A stretch of DNA of 64,000 bases from Dreissena polymorpha (GCF_020536995.1 NC_068356.1:22363809-22427808), one strand, 5' to 3'; shown: positions 1 through 13,285, numbered from the stretch's first letter. Numbers and translations are program-made. The notes: a model not told the origin generated them from the sequence alone.

Positions 1-65
1 GTAAAATGACCATATTCACAAATATGGTTTTAGGCTTCACTATAGTATAAACATATGACTGAGCC

Positions 66-300
66 TTTCTGAAAACTGGGCCTAATGCATGTGTGTAGAG
101 TGTCATCCCAAATTAGTCTATGCAGTCTGCGTAGGTTAACCATGGCAACACTTTCCACTGTTATGGTATTTATTGTTTAAAGGAAGTCTCTTCTTAGCAA
201 AAATCCAGTTGAGGCGGAAAGTGGCATACCACACAGGCTAATCTGGGACGCCACTTTACGCACATGCATTAAGTCCTGTTTTTCCAGAGTGAGACACATA
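66..300. repeat. Hairpin-type MITE/SINE-like repeat, copy 1
   Basis: The left half runs from 'cctaatgcatgtgtg' and the right half ends 'cacatgcattaagtcctg'. The halves are diverged inverted copies of each other around a centre reading 'gtttaaaggaagtc'. The same element recurs at 13286-13545, 28293-28495, 51645-51855 and 62778-63006, with fragments near 8860 and 12400. It has no coding capacity. I recognise it as a very abundant dreissenid repeat, but its class (MITE or SINE-like) is inferred from the inverted symmetry alone. Confidence 0.7.
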
Positions 301-2414
301 TTCATTAAACTGTTTTGTTGCAGAATGATTTTCAAAGGAATCTTCCTTGGTATTAAGCAAAACACTTTGAAGCTTTATTATACTTTAACAGTTTGTTGAT
401 TAAATGATCAAGATTTATACCAGCATATTTGACAAAGTCTCTGGTATTTTTGTTTGCTTTTAACAGAGAATTAACTTTGTTAAAGGCTCAACATTTATAA
501 ACATTAGATACTTTATCATAAAAGGAAGTATTATAATTGTTCATGTGTAAATATTTCTTGCAAGCAATTGGGTTGGTGAGTATAAACCTCTGCATGCTAT
601 ATACAAGTTGTTTTAAGATTCTGTAGAGTATATTTTGTATTTAATTTGTTTGCCTAATAAAACAATTATGTTATGATCTCTTTAAAAAATTGTACATTAT
701 AAATTTAATCAAGTGTTACAAAATGAAAAATGAAAATCACAAGCATTCCATGAGTTCATTCTTTTACAAGAAAATGTGACATTAATGTTAAACATTGAGT
801 AAAAGTCGAAGCTTGTTGACACAGTTAACTTGAAGACAAGTGTTCATGGAAAGCAGTTAGGTAAATGAAATGCTTGTACTCACAGCAGACAGACAAATGA
901 ACAACCTTATTTAAGGACAGTAATCTTGTAGTCAGCATGGCATACTGAAAGTTTTAGTTGGTGTGTCATGGGCTCGAACCCAGGGATCACTTATTTCTCT
1001 TTCATTTTACTTTTTTGTCATGGATATATGTATTTGTGAAGATCACTCCAGTTTTGAAAGGGATACATTTAAAAAATCAATGAATCAGTCCCTTGTATTT
1101 TGTGATTGTGTACATGAACATTAACCAGTATTAACTTTCCTAAATTTTTGAGACTGTATGACATGTCTCAATGTTTCAGCCCTCTGGTATGAATACAATT
1201 GTACATCTGCCAATTGTAATGACCTATTATCTCATTTACTGATATTCAAATGCCAAAAGATAAACATCTCCGATAAAATCCTTCAAATTCTGAATAATTT
1301 GCTATTCGTGCTTCTGATAAGCATTTTCAATAATAAACTTTAAGTTTTTGACTTCCATGAAACGTTTATGATGTTATCTATTTAATCTACACAATGTTAT
1401 TGTCTGCATTTTATGCAGGTTTCTAATTCAATCTCCATTTCTAGTTTCTACATTTGATAAATCAATGAGTAATCAAGTAATTTTAATTAAATCTTCACTA
1501 ATTGAATTATGTGTTAGTATCTATCTATCAGATATATCCATATTCAAAAGTTTGTTTTACTTTTCCTCCTACCACATGGTAATAGACTGATATTGCACTG
1601 AAAATAACTTTATTTATTTAGTCAAAATAGGGCATCTTTGATTGTGATAAGTGTCACTTGGTTATCCATATCAGAACGAAATTTAATTGAGATTTTGATT
1701 GTTAAGTAAATATATCCCTTCTGTTGTATTATCTTTATGTAGTATCTATAAGCACACAGTGATATCTAAGCAGCATACTACAATTTAACATATGTGTTTG
1801 TACAAGTTTATTTATGTTCAGCTGTTAGAAAGCTGCTTATTGCTAATTGAACATTAACTGACGTGAAGTTGCTTCAGCAGCATGTATTATGTAACACAAA
1901 CTGATTTTACCCTAGTTTGGTACCATAGTTTGCTATACATAGCGTTGCGTGCTCAAATTGTCTTGAGTGAGCTTTTTCTATATTTTTTTATGAAATACAC
2001 AGGCTATGATTGTGTACTAGTTAAATATGACTGAGTGATAAGAAGAACATTGTATTTGTCCAACACTGGTTGTTGTTATGCTTTATGTCAAAATGTTTAT
2101 TTAAATTTATGTCTTTAGTTTCATTATGATTGATTTGATGACTCTTTTACATCTCACAGACTTCTCATTTTATTTATTGAATTTACTTTTAAAACTGATA
2201 TTTAAAATAGTGTTGAACAATAATAATAACAAGTAAAATGATAAAATAGAAAAAATATTACACACAACCATCACACCATGCAGGCTCTTGAATTTGGAGG
2301 ATATTTGAAACCTATGTCAGCGATGTACCTTCTGCACAATTATGGATGAAAAACATGAGTGTACGGGTAGAATCAGTACATACAGAATGCTTGCTTCAAC
2401 GCCTATCATGTTTG
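301..2414. other. AT-rich region without recognised gene
   Basis: No coding exon, RNA gene or tandem array is recognised. Around 970-1000 the string 'gggctcgaacccaggg' resembles a Pol III B box and may be the remains of a tRNA-derived SINE, but no convincing A box accompanies it. Confidence 0.5.
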
Positions 2415-2549
2415 AGCTCGTGCCCCATGCTTAAGAATGATAGCTCGTGCCCCATGCTTAAGAATGATAGCTCGTGCCCCATGCTTAAGAATGATAGCTC
2501 GTGCCCCATGCTTAAGAATGATAGCTCGTGCCCCATGCTTAAGAATGAT
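2415..2549. repeat. 27-bp perfect minisatellite, 5 copies
   Basis: Five head-to-tail copies of a 27-bp unit that begins 'agctcgtgccccatgc' and ends 'aagaatgat'. The copies look identical, which suggests recent expansion. Because 27 is divisible by three, both strands stay open through the array. The resulting short reading frames are repeat artefacts. Confidence 0.95.
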
Positions 2550-2739
2550 ATGAAAGTCATGAAAACATAGTAACCTGTTTCAAACTTAGAGTATAAGAAT
2601 GTGTTTAGGGAAAGCAAGGATTGTTTTCCCTCAGATTAACATCAGAGTTAGTAAGAACCATTAATTTGCGCAATTTCATTATTAAACCTTCTTTTGTAAT
2701 GGAATTATAGAGTGCACAAGAAAAAGAACTGACAAAATT

Positions 2740-3486
2740 GCAGATAGAGTTATGGTACATTTACTATGTACTTCCTCTCAAAGCCCTTTATCAGCATTTG
2801 AAGTTTCATTTGAATTCGTTCAATACTTTAAACATTACAGTATATACCATAGTTATTTTTTGCCAAAAAAATAAATAAGCAAACATCTAAAAAAAAATAC
2901 TTTCAAAAGATAAATGGTTCTTGGTTCTTGTACCCGAAACTTCCTCTAAATGTCCTCTACCAAAATAATTATGAAAACTGATATAAATCCCTTCAATACC
3001 TATGAATTATGTTTTACACATGAAAAAATATCAAAGAGTAATAACTCTGTAACTACTGAAAAAAGTATTTGTCCCATCTATCATTATATGAAGATTCATT
3101 TGAAAACCTGTAATACTTGCAGAGTTATCTTGAGAAGAGCCAAACCATTTGAAAATAAGGCAAGGGAAATAACTCTAAAAATGCTGATAATGGTTCTTTT
3201 GCTTTGCTATGCTATCTCATTGTCCTCTTTTAATGTACAAAGGTCTATTCAAATACTTAATATACTAAGGGATTTATGCTCATCACAAAAAAATGGCTTA
3301 ATGGCAAAATACCTTGGCGTGAGTTATGGTTCTTGTACTCTTTATACCCCTTGAAGACCTCATTTATAATATGAAGTTTTCTTTGAATCAAATTAATAAG
3401 TCTTGAGTAAAGCTGCTCAATAAAAGCGAGACAGATGGAAGGACGATGATATTGCTATATGCCTCCCTTTCGGGGCATTTAAAAAA
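2740..3486. repeat. Dispersed bivalve repeat ending in primer-like 'gcctccctttcggggc'
   Basis: This block repeats the phrase type 'atgaagtttcatttgaa' several times (near 2800, 3090 and 3370). It ends in a purine-rich 'agacagatggaaggacg' followed by 'gcctccctttcggggcat', the usual terminus of a large bivalve repeat superfamily. A 134-codon open frame at 2950-3354 lies wholly within it and shows no known domain. Boundaries are approximate. Confidence 0.5.
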
Positions 3487-3861
3487 CTTTGAAATTATTA
3501 GTTCAAAAAGAAATATAATTTAAGTTAATATTGTGCATGAAATTTGTGAACAGTTTTCTCTTAAGAAAAAATGAAGGCGAATGTGTTCATATAACAAGTA
3601 ATGCTTAATGAAAAAATCAAGAATGTACTTAGGCAAATGCCTCGCAACAAGAGAGGTTCTTTTGTGCATTATAAATGGTCCTAATTATACCTCCGGTATG
3701 AGTATAATGATAAAGTTTACCTCTACCAAATGTGTGAAATGAATGTTAATTTATTTAGTGCAATACAACTTTATTTCTAACATGGTAATTGTCTGTGGAC
3801 GTTATTGTACTAGATATGATGACAATTATTATTCTGTGATTACAAACTAATTCATTATTCA

Positions 3862-4220
3862 GTCCACATGCCCAGTGAGCTAGCGATCCACATGCCCAGG
3901 TAGCTAGCGATCCACATGCCCAGGGAGCTAGCGATCCATATGCCCAGGGAGCTAGCGATCCACATGCCCAGGGAGCTAGCGATCCACATGCCCAGGGAGC
4001 TAGCGATCCACATGCCCAGGGAGCTAGCGATCCACATGCCCAGGGAGCTAGCGATCCACATGCCCAGGGAGCTAGCAACCACATGCCCAGGGAGCTAGCG
4101 ATCCACATGCCCAGGGAGCTAGCGATCCACATGCCCAGGGAGCTAGCGATCCACATGCCCAGGGAGCTAGCGATCCACATGCCCAGGGAGCTAGCGATCC
4201 ACATGCCCAGGGAGCTAGCG
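3862..4220. repeat. 24-bp minisatellite, about 15 copies
   Basis: About fifteen near-identical copies of a 24-bp unit (phrases 'gatccacatgcccagg' and 'gagctagc'). Variants carry 'gtgagctag', 'taggtagctag' or one shortened 'gctagcaacc' unit. Unit length is a multiple of three, so frames on both strands remain open. These are not taken as genes. Confidence 0.95.
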
Positions 4221-5106
4221 CTTCAGGAAGTAATGTGATCAACACCAGAACCAACATGTGGATGCACGACTGTGCCTTTTTTGAGACTTGGAAATGACTG
4301 TCACACAGTTTATTAACATATATTTATGAAGGACTAACTAGTATTTTGGATAACGGCTTCGGAGCTTTTATTAAATTTTACAAAAGTACTTTACTTTCAT
4401 CATAGCATACTAATGTTCTTGGGAAAAAAAGTGTAACATTATATTTTACTTGTTTACTTCAGAGATTCCCTGCATTGTTCAAAGAGGCATTTCGGCAATG
4501 CAAGACACTAATTGTGTATTTTGCCAGTTCAAAATGAACATACCAGCAGCTCCAGTTTTGTGAGATCCATCTACAGGATTGTTTACATTGTATAACTAAT
4601 ATCTCAATTACCTGTACATTTTAGGCATTTCTCGCAAATGTCATTTAATCCAATTGAATTACTGAAGTGATTCAATGATTCAACAATTTTTATTGATTTT
4701 TACCAAAAAAGAAATGTAAAATGTTATATCTAAAAGATGTTTGCATTTGAAAGGTTTGTGCCAGTTGAAGAGTGTTGACATTAATCTTGAAAGCAATTGT
4801 GAAAATACAGCTGCTTTTTGGATACAAAAAACTATTTAGAAAGTGACCATTAATGTGGCAATCTAACAAGTTCTTTTCAACTTCTACATTATTGTGCCTA
4901 ATTCAGCTGTAAAAGCATCGCAGTTCATGAACTTATTGTTTATATGACAAGTGCATAAAAAGAGTAGGTTTATGTGTAAAATGAAAACATTTAATGATGT
5001 TAAATAATTCTTTAGACTGATTATACAATCCATATTTTTAAAATGTAGTTTTTTGTAGATCAAAATTCATTATCCAAATGTTTGATTGTATCAAGCCTGC
5101 AAATCA
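4221..5106. other. AT-rich region, nothing recognised
   Basis: No coding, RNA or repeat structure could be supported here. Confidence 0.4.
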
Positions 5107-5741
5107 AACTAGAGCTTTGTCACAGACGTGATGAATACCCCCACATGCTGCATTTACAAAGAATATTTTGCATGTTGTCTTCACAAAAAACGTCGGACAC
5201 CATGCTCACTGTTTAAAACGCACTAAGTGACACTGTGATCTAGGTTTTGACCCAGCATGGCCCAAGTTCGAACTTGACCTACACATCATCTAGACACAAC
5301 TTCTGACCAAGTGTGGTGAAGATTAGATGAAAACTACTTGAATTAGAGAGCTAACACCATGTGCCATGTTTAAAACGCCGTAAGTGACCCAGTGACCTAG
5401 TTTTTGACCTGCCATGACCCATGTTTGAACTTGGCCAAGACATCATCTAAATACAAATTCTGACCAAGTTTGGTGAACTCGGATGAAAACTACTTGAATT
5501 AGAGAGCGGACACCATGCTCAATGTTAAAAACGCACTAAGTGACCCCTTGACCTAGTTTTTGACCTGGCATGACCCATATTCGAACTTGACCTAGACATC
5601 ATCTAGATACAACATCTGACCAAGTTTGGTGAAGATCGATGAAAATAACCTTAATAAGAGAGTGGACACTTAATACAGACCAACCGACAGACAAGCTCAC
5701 TCCTATATAACCCCCTAAACTTCGTTTGTGGGAGTATAACT
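5107..5741. repeat. Bivalve dispersed repeat with ~157-bp internal tandem units
   Basis: The head is 'actagagctttgtcacagac' and the tail is 'cttcgtttgtgggagtataa'. Between them the phrase 'aaaacgc(a/c)(c/g)taagtgac...tgacctagtttttgacc' recurs near 5213, 5371 and 5529, with further phrases 'tctgaccaagtttggtgaa'. Purine-rich 'ccaaccgacagacaagctc' precedes the tail. This head-plus-tandem-core-plus-tail plan is shared with the repeats at 14199, 19972, 22321, 31935, 34165 and 58748. Confidence 0.7.
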
Positions 5742-5747
5742 ACACAA

Positions 5748-7585
5748 TCCACATGTTTAATTGTACATTAACTGATATATTATACAGTGTCTGTAGATCT
5801 AGTTATACAATCCACATAGTAGAATGTGCAGTGTCTGCAGATGTAGTTATATATTCCACATGATAGAATGTACATTGACTGTAGATCTAGTTATACATTC
5901 CACATAGTAGAATGTGCAGTGTCTGTAGATCTAGTTATATATTCCACATGATAGAATGTACATTGACTGTAGATCTAGTTATACATTCCACATAGTAGAA
6001 TGTGCAGTGTCGGTAGATCAAGTTATACAATCCACATAGAAGAATGTACAGTGTCTGTAGATCTAGTTATACATTCCACATAGTAGAATGTACAGTGTTT
6101 GCAGATCTAGTTATACAATCCACATAGTAAAATGTTCAGTGTCTGTAGATCTAGTTATATATTCCACATGACAGAATGTACATTGACTGTAATTCTAGTT
6201 ATACATTCCACATACTAGTAGTAGAATGTGCAGTGTCGGTAGTTCTAGTTATACAATCCACATAGTAGAATGTACAGTGTCTGTAGATCTAGTTATACAA
6301 TCCACATATAAGAATGTACAGTGTCTGTAGATCTAGTTATACATTCCACATGATAGAATGTACAGTGTCTGTATATGTATTATACATGCCACATGATAAA
6401 ATGTACAGTGTCTGTAGATCTAGTTATACATTCCACATGATAGAATGTGCAGTGTCAGTAAATCTAGTTATATATTCCACATGATATAATGTACATTGAC
6501 TGTAGATCTAGTTATACATTCCACATGAACGAATGTACATTGACTGTAGATCTAGTTATACATTCCACATGATAGAATGTACAGTGTCTGTCTATCTAGT
6601 TTTACAATCCACATTATAGAATGTGCAGTGTATGTATATCTATTCTAAATTCCACATGATAGAATGTACAGTGTCTGTAGATCTAGTTATGCATTCCACA
6701 TGATAGAATTTACAGTGTCTGTAGATCTTGTTATACTTTATCCACATTATAGAATGTGCAGTGTATGTATATCTATTATACATTCAACATGATAGAATGT
6801 ACAGTGTCTGTAGATCTAGTTATACATTCCACATGATAGAATGTACAGTGTCTGTAGATCAATTTATACATTCCACATGATATAATGTACAGTGTCTGTA
6901 GATATAGTTATACATTCCACATGATAGAATGTACAATGTCTGTGGATCTAGTTATACATTCCACATGATAGAATGTGCAGTGTATGTAGATCTAGTTATA
7001 CATTCCACATGATAGAATTTGCACTGTCTGTAGATCTAGTTATACAATCCACACAATAGAATGTGCATTGTCTGTAGAACTAGTTATACATTCCACATGA
7101 TAGAATGTGCAGTGTCAGTAGATCTAGATATACATTCCACATGATAGAATGTGAAGTGTCTGTAGATCTAGTTATACATTCCACATGATAGAATGTGCAG
7201 TGTCAGTAGATCTAGATATACATTCCACATGATAGAATGTGCTGTGTCTGTAGATCTAGTTATACATTCCACATGATAGAATGTGCAGTGTCAGTAGATC
7301 TAGATATACATTCCTCATGATAGAATGTGAAGTGTCTGTAGATCTAGATATACATTCCACATGATAGAATGTGAAGTGTCTGTAGATCTTGATATATATT
7401 CCACATGATAGAATGCGCAGTGTCAGTAGATCTAGTTATACATTCCACATGATAGAATGTGAAGTGTCTGTAGATCTTGATATATATTCCACATGATAGA
7501 ATGCGCAGTGTCTGCAGATCTAGTTATACATTCCACATGATAGAATGTGCAGTGTCTGTAGATCTAGTTATACATTAAACATTGC
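5748..7585. repeat. 44-bp minisatellite, about 41 copies
   Basis: A 1.8-kb head-to-tail array of a 44-bp unit with the consensus phrases 'acattccacatgatagaatg' and 'cagtgtctgtagatctag'. Each unit contains a short inverted repeat (ACATTC and GAATGT flanking nine bases) and usually an AGATCT palindrome. Units are diverged by several substitutions. Higher-order alternation is visible in the left part ('gtgcagtgtctg' alternating with 'gtacattgactg') and again near 7090-7320. No coding potential is proposed. Confidence 0.95.
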
Positions 7586-8260
7586 AATGTGAACTTGACC
7601 TTTGAGTCAGTGGGACTGTAGTAATAAACAACACCTTGTCCTCATGGTGGTAATTGATTTTTTTTATTTTGAATGAATCACAAAGTAACAGTCTGGACAA
7701 GCTATTGTATGGCAAATTTATCATTGACCTCTTAACTTTTAAAGAGAGGAGACGTAGGTTTAATTCGACACGTCATCTCCTCATGGTGCTCATTTGTGGT
7801 AAGTTATTGTAAAATGGCATAATGAATGACATAGTTGCTGTTCCGAAAAGCTGTTTTAAAACTAAATTTGACCTCGAAGTGTGACCTTGACTTTGACTCA
7901 CCATATTGCCTCTTTAGGGTAATCATTAGTTGTAATTTATTTCAAAATTGAATGATTAATTACAAAGTAACAGTCTGGGTAAGCTGTTTTATTTTTAAAT
8001 TTTACCTTTGAAATCTAAACATGACCTTGAACTTTGAGGTAAGACAGCGGTTACATGCAACACGTCATTGATTTTAAATTGCATGATGTATGCCAAGTTA
8101 CAGTGCAAAAGTTTTTGTTGTTTTTACATATTGACCTTGACCCTTAAGTAAGGAGACATGTGTTGCATGTGACATATCTTCTTATTATGGTGGTAATTAG
8201 CTCTAAGTTATTTAAAAATTGATTGATTAATGATGAAGTTATAGTCTAGACAAGCTCTGC
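7586..8260. repeat. Diverged bivalve repeat with ~270-bp spaced phrases
   Basis: The phrase 'aaagtaacagtctgg.(c/t)aagct' appears near 7682 and 7964, with a weaker 'gaagttatagtctagacaag' near 8235. Each is preceded by 'ggtggtaattg' or 'gggtaatcattag' and by 'accttga.ctttga' motifs. This indicates an old tandem repeat of about 270 bp. No gene is seen. Confidence 0.55.
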
Positions 8261-8532
8261 CTTATGCATGCACACACATGTTCTTGACCATCCTGACTGC
8301 TGTATTGAGCAAATATATTTAAGTCTTCAGAGGCTGTAATCAGTAGAGCTACTTTGTTTTATCAGAGGGAGTAATCATGTGAAAGTCAAGAAGGCAACGT
8401 CCATCCCAAGACAGTTATTTTTTGCCGTTTTATACCCTTTATTACTTCTGTTTATTTTTTAAATGACGATCACTTTCCAGCCATATCAGTAAAAAGGTGA
8501 TTAGCGCTTATTTCGTATTTAAATTCGCTTTT

Positions 8533-8622
8533 TATCTCGACTTTACTCCCCGCAAATTTTCTTAGTGGAGCCTTAATTAGGTCATCCCGCTAAGAAATTT
8601 TGCACCGAGTAAAGTCGAGATA
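8533..8622. repeat. 90-bp hairpin (palindromic MITE)
   Basis: The left arm 'tatctcgactttactcc' is complementary to the right arm 'gagtaaagtcgagata'. An inner pair, 'gcaaattttcttag' and 'ctaagaaattttgc', extends the stem. About 15 bases form the loop. No coding content; interpreted as a small fold-back element. Confidence 0.8.
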
Positions 8623-8639
8623 TAGAGAAAATATTACTA

Positions 8640-8925
8640 TGAAATAAACTACGCAAGGAACCGTAACCCGTGACTGCCTGTGTGGATAACTCCAGTAAAA
8701 TTTAGCAGACAGCATCATGCTAAAAGCGTCTGCTTTAACCAACGCATCTGCCTGTTCTCACTGGTACAGTACATAGTGTGTATTTAACAGCTTGTAAGAC
8801 AATGTTGGCCAGTCTAGTGTTTATCATTGAAATCTGTACATATTTGCTGCTTTCAGGGAAAACGGGGCTTAATGCATGTCAAATAAGATTAGCCTGTGCA
8901 CACTGATAAGCTGTATCAATGATTT
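8640..8925 (+). repeat. Dispersed repeat, inverted relative to 12390-12640
   Basis: From about 8790 to 8914 this block is close to the reverse complement of 12405-12531. Shared phrases include 'ggccagtctagtgtttatca' and 'gctgctttcagggaaaac'. Weaker similarity extends to 8650 ('gcaaggaaccgtaacc' against 'gcaagggacgattacc' inverted). It also contains a fragment of the 'cttaatgcatg' hairpin repeat. Confidence 0.65.
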
Positions 8926-9528
8926 GGAAAAAAACCCAACACATTTCGACCTGTGTTTTAAGACACACTCTTTATAAATTTGAATGGGCTGTGGTCATTT
9001 CAAACTTGCGATATAAAAAGCTATAACATAATGTTAAAAACTAAGTTGCGTCTAAGATTATACAACAGCAAACAAATTCAGTGTCTTCAGCGCTTTGATT
9101 TTGAATATAGTTCAGAGTAAGAGGAAATTTTAAAACCTCTCCTCATCAAAATATCTTAAACAATGTATACAATTTAGTTCTTTGTATACGATGTATTTGT
9201 TTCAAGTTAAGGTAGATCTTTAGCAAAAACAAACTCATGAGTGGTTTAAATAATAATATTGTTTATTAATAATATTATGATCATAAACGCCACAATACAC
9301 TCTAGGGAATAAAATATAGTCCAGCATTTTAAGCAAATGTTGGCCTTGTAAAAATGCAGTTTGAATACATTGAATTCTACAAAACTTTATATAATTTTAC
9401 AGTTGTTGAAAGAATATCAGCAATAAAACAAATCTTATTCTATATCTATTGATTTTCTCCCACCAATATATTCTGTATTCTACTATAAAATATCAAAAAC
9501 ATAGCATTTTCTGTTTTTGTGTTTTAGT

Positions 9529-9647
9529 ACATGTAGTAGAATAATTTCATTTTTTATGTCAACACAAATGTTTGGTCAACTTTGGTGACATGTAGTAGAA
9601 TAATTTCATTTTTTTATGTCAACACAAATGTTTGGTCAACTTTGGTG
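9529..9647. repeat. 59-bp tandem duplication
   Basis: Two adjacent, nearly identical copies of a 59-60 bp segment starting 'acatgtagtagaataat' and ending 'ggtcaactttggtg'. They differ by one T in a homopolymer, so the duplication looks recent. Confidence 0.9.
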
Positions 9648-11784
9648 CCTTGAAAAACATTTCTTATTTGACACGCATTATTCGGCAGCAAAAATCACTG
9701 CACCTAAAATAGTTCATGATTTGTGGGGGAATTAACCAAGTAATATGCAGAAATAGGTATATAATAATTAGAATATATTCAATAAGTATAGAGTTCTTGG
9801 AATATGTATAAGTATTGTTGGTTGTGTCAAGAAGCATCATACTCTAGGCTGCCCTCTCCTGCCATAGGACAACACACTACCAGCTCAAGACTGAGACAAG
9901 TTCTCACAACACCATAATGGCTTAATATTCTTAATACAGCCATACAGTACATTTTGTTATAATAAGGAAAACACATGGTTTTTCGTGCATGGGTTTAAGT
10001 GAAATAGAAAACCATAAAGAATTATTGTAAGTTGTTTAACAACAACATAAAAGATCCAGTTATGTCTGATACAATTACATGCTGTTACAATTGGACTTAC
10101 ATGTTGATGATAAATCATTTTGATAAACATTATATATACATAAAATTATTATATTAAAACAAACATAACTTTCAAAGCATACATGACTTCTCATTTGATT
10201 TCATTTCACATTGGCCACATTTTTGTCTCTATACAAGCAATATACAAGCCCTTATGACGTATAACTTAAAACAAAAAGTAAATGTACACACAAATGTTTG
10301 CAGTCAACAGTCTCCTAGAAGCAAACTAGACCTCTACACCAAGTTATTGGTGCTTATGTTTTCTACTGTCTCAATATTTTAATCCCAATATATTATGGTT
10401 AAACATTCACTGCACTAAGAGGCAAATACCCGGTAGAAATAACTGATAAACCTTCATTTAAATGCACAAATACTGGTTTAACTAAAAGTAAGTTATCTTT
10501 AAAATTTCTAAGGATTTTTTTAATTGTATTTTTGATTATTTGCACAGTATTACAGGTTATTTTCCTAAGATAAGTGATTGATAAATCTCTACAAATGGAA
10601 AGAAAAGATAAGCATAAACCAACTAATAACATTCATTTTGTTCTGCCATTCAGCGCTGTACAGGCCCTAGAGTCATTGACATTATACATGTACTAAACAA
10701 AGTCTCTGTTATGCAAACATATCAGGGCATCCCCAAAAGAACCAATTAATCTCCAGAAAAGTGAATTGCAATAGTAAGTTGAAAACAATTTTTTTATCAA
10801 AGTCAAGTATTACCTTGTTTCAAAGTAGATTAAGCATGACTTGTATTGTATAAAGAGATAACAATAATTGTGAATTTATGAGCAATTAATGATTTGCTAG
10901 ACAGTGCACAAGTCATTAATTAAAATCAAACATATATATCTATAGACATGAAATGAAATAAATTGGATTTAAGTATTTAACAATAATTATTTTCACTTGA
11001 AATTACTACCTGTATATGCTAATGTGGAATACAGTGAGCAAGCAGAGAAATGTCATCAGCAGTCCCATTTTTATCAAAAATTAAAGATGCTTTAACCTAT
11101 GAGTAATGATCACAATGGTTGTACTTATTAGTGTCTTATAAATATTACACAACAGGAGGGAGAATTAATCAACTTAAGGGGTAAAATAATCAGACACATC
11201 TCCAGCAATATAACAAGAGAAAGTTATCTATGAACAGCTGTGTTTACTTCATCTTTCACCACCAATGTACACTTTCGGAATCAGGGAGGGATATGGAGAA
11301 AGATGACAAAGAGTTATACAGACAACCCAACAGGGGCCACCAAGACCAGCTTACCACATGATACAATGGCAGTATACTGCAGAGACTGTGTAAAAAGTAT
11401 AAAAGTCTGTGCTTCTTTATCACAATGAATACATGCTAGTTTTAGTTAAAAGTATGTTCTAGCGATTTTTAGCCTAAAAATCTTTTAATGTCAAAAGTGA
11501 AAGATTAATGTTATATTTTATTTCTATAACAGAAGACTTTACATAATAATTAAATATCTATGATAGTTTGGCTAATTACACATCAGCACAAAACTATTTT
11601 TTGAAGATTTAAGCATCCAAAGAAGGTATCCAATTGCATGCATTAATACAATTCTTGTATCTTTGCAAAGTTATAGCTGAACAGGAGGTAAATATTAAGA
11701 CTTACAGAGTGCAATCTGGCCTCACCTGTTGTCATGGTTTCTAGGATTCCTTAAAGGGCGCTTGCAGTTAGATTGAAAATATGT
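9648..11784. other. AT-rich region without recognised gene
   Basis: No exon, RNA gene or tandem structure recognised. Short open frames here (for example 10399-10632 and 11240-11428) have no recognisable domain and low-complexity composition. Confidence 0.4.
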
Positions 11785-11970
11785 AGAAACAAGATGTGTT
11801 TGTGAACCACTATGTCCCCCCATACCTTTGACCTTGAAGGATGACCTCAAAATGTGCAGCTCCATGAGATACACATGCATGCCAAATATCAAGTTGCTAT
11901 CTTCAATATTGCAAAAGTTATGGCCAATGTTAAAGTTTGACGCACACAAACAGAGAGGGCAAAAACAATA
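11785..11970. repeat. Bivalve repeat with nuclear-receptor-like half-sites, copy A
   Basis: The head 'caagatgtgtttgtgaacc' is followed by 'cctttgaccttgaaggatga', 'gtgcagctccatgagata' and 'atgccaaatatcaagttgct'. The same order of phrases recurs at 31935-32180 and 34165-34567, so this is one dispersed family. Confidence 0.75.
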
Positions 11971-12389
11971 GGTCCACCAGTATAGAATTCATATTCTTAT
12001 GTACATGTATAAACTTTTCATAACCATCATAGAATTTAGGTCAAAATATAAACTTTACTATTCCCAGGTGTAACATTTGCCTGAAATAAAAGCATGATTG
12101 ACCTTTTCTACAAAACAAGCACTGACTTTTCTCATTTACACACAGTGCATGATTTAAAACTCAAGCAGTTTGCTACTGGCTTAAACTCCTTATAGTAACT
12201 TTTATGGAAATCACCTACTGCATTAAAAATGCTTATATTAATCTTTAATTTGCAAATTTTCAGACAGAAGTCTGATGCAAACACTTTAATCTTGAAACAT
12301 GGTTTTATAATCAGCTGGGTGCAAGTCTAATTAAATCAAAGTGCTGAAGGCACTGCAGTTGTTCGCTGTTGTCGTCCTTGATTAGCTTG

Positions 12390-12640
12390 TGCGCATTGCA
12401 CAGGCTAATCAGTGTGCACAGGCTAATCTTATTTGATGTGCATTAAGCCCTGTTTTCCCTGAAAGCAGCCAATATGTACAGATTTCAATGATAAACACTA
12501 GACTGGCCAATGTCCACTTACAAGCTAGTATATAAACTCACTGCTAGAGGGTATATACACTCACTGCTAGAGCAGAATCATTTGTCGTCTGCTGCAAACA
12601 GGCAGCGGTAATCGTCCCTTGCAGAGTGAGTTATGGTTCT
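12390..12640 (-). repeat. Dispersed repeat, inverted partner of 8640-8925
   Basis: Phrases 'gttttccctgaaagcagcc' and 'tgataaacactagactggcc' are the reverse complement of the block at 8810-8914. Similarity continues toward 12640 in the opposite orientation. Part of it (12380-12460) is a fragment of the 'taatgcatg' hairpin repeat. Confidence 0.65.
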
Positions 12641-13285
12641 TACCATACTTAAGCCTACTAATCATATACTGATTTGCAAAATATGCTCTGTAAATTTAGC
12701 TGGTTGCTAACGCGACCAACTAAAAATAGCATCATAAACATGCAAACAACTGGCCAATTATTTTGGGTTGACATTTGTCTGATCAACATGCTTACAATGC
12801 ATGCACTTAATGTTAAATGTCACAGCAATCAACCTGGTGATTTTCTTCATATGCAAAATTAGTTATTTAAGTCATGCTAACTTGAATTTATTTTAACTTT
12901 AATTTTGGTATTGCAAGCAATGCTGCAAATCTCTCTCTACACATAAAAATGCCTACAAATTAAAAATTTAACTCCCTATGTGTAACAGTCACACAAGTTT
13001 TACAGTTTTGGGTTTTCGTTCTGATATAAACATTCAATGACCTTTGCATTTGTTAGATATGAAGTTGTGTGCACAATGCATCATCAATCCAAGTGTACAA
13101 CATAGTTCGATGATAATAATTTGTAATGTTATTAATTATTAATTAAGTTGTTGCTGACTGGCTTGTGACCTTTGCTAAACACTTAAAAGCTGTGCATCAT
13201 GATCACAGTGAAGATTGTATACTACATGTACATTTCATCAAATTATCTTCAGTACTATTTGGAGTTACCAGAAGATCCTTTGTGT

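Noticed and set aside
2950-3354. 134-codon plus-strand frame
   Set aside because: Lies within a dispersed bivalve repeat and has no recognisable domain or splice context.
3755-4204. 149-codon frame of WACGSLAP-type repeats
   Set aside because: Antisense reading of the 24-bp array.
2415-4220. Short regular repeats that could suggest a CRISPR array
   Set aside because: Units are directly adjacent with no unique spacers, and the DNA is plainly from an animal.
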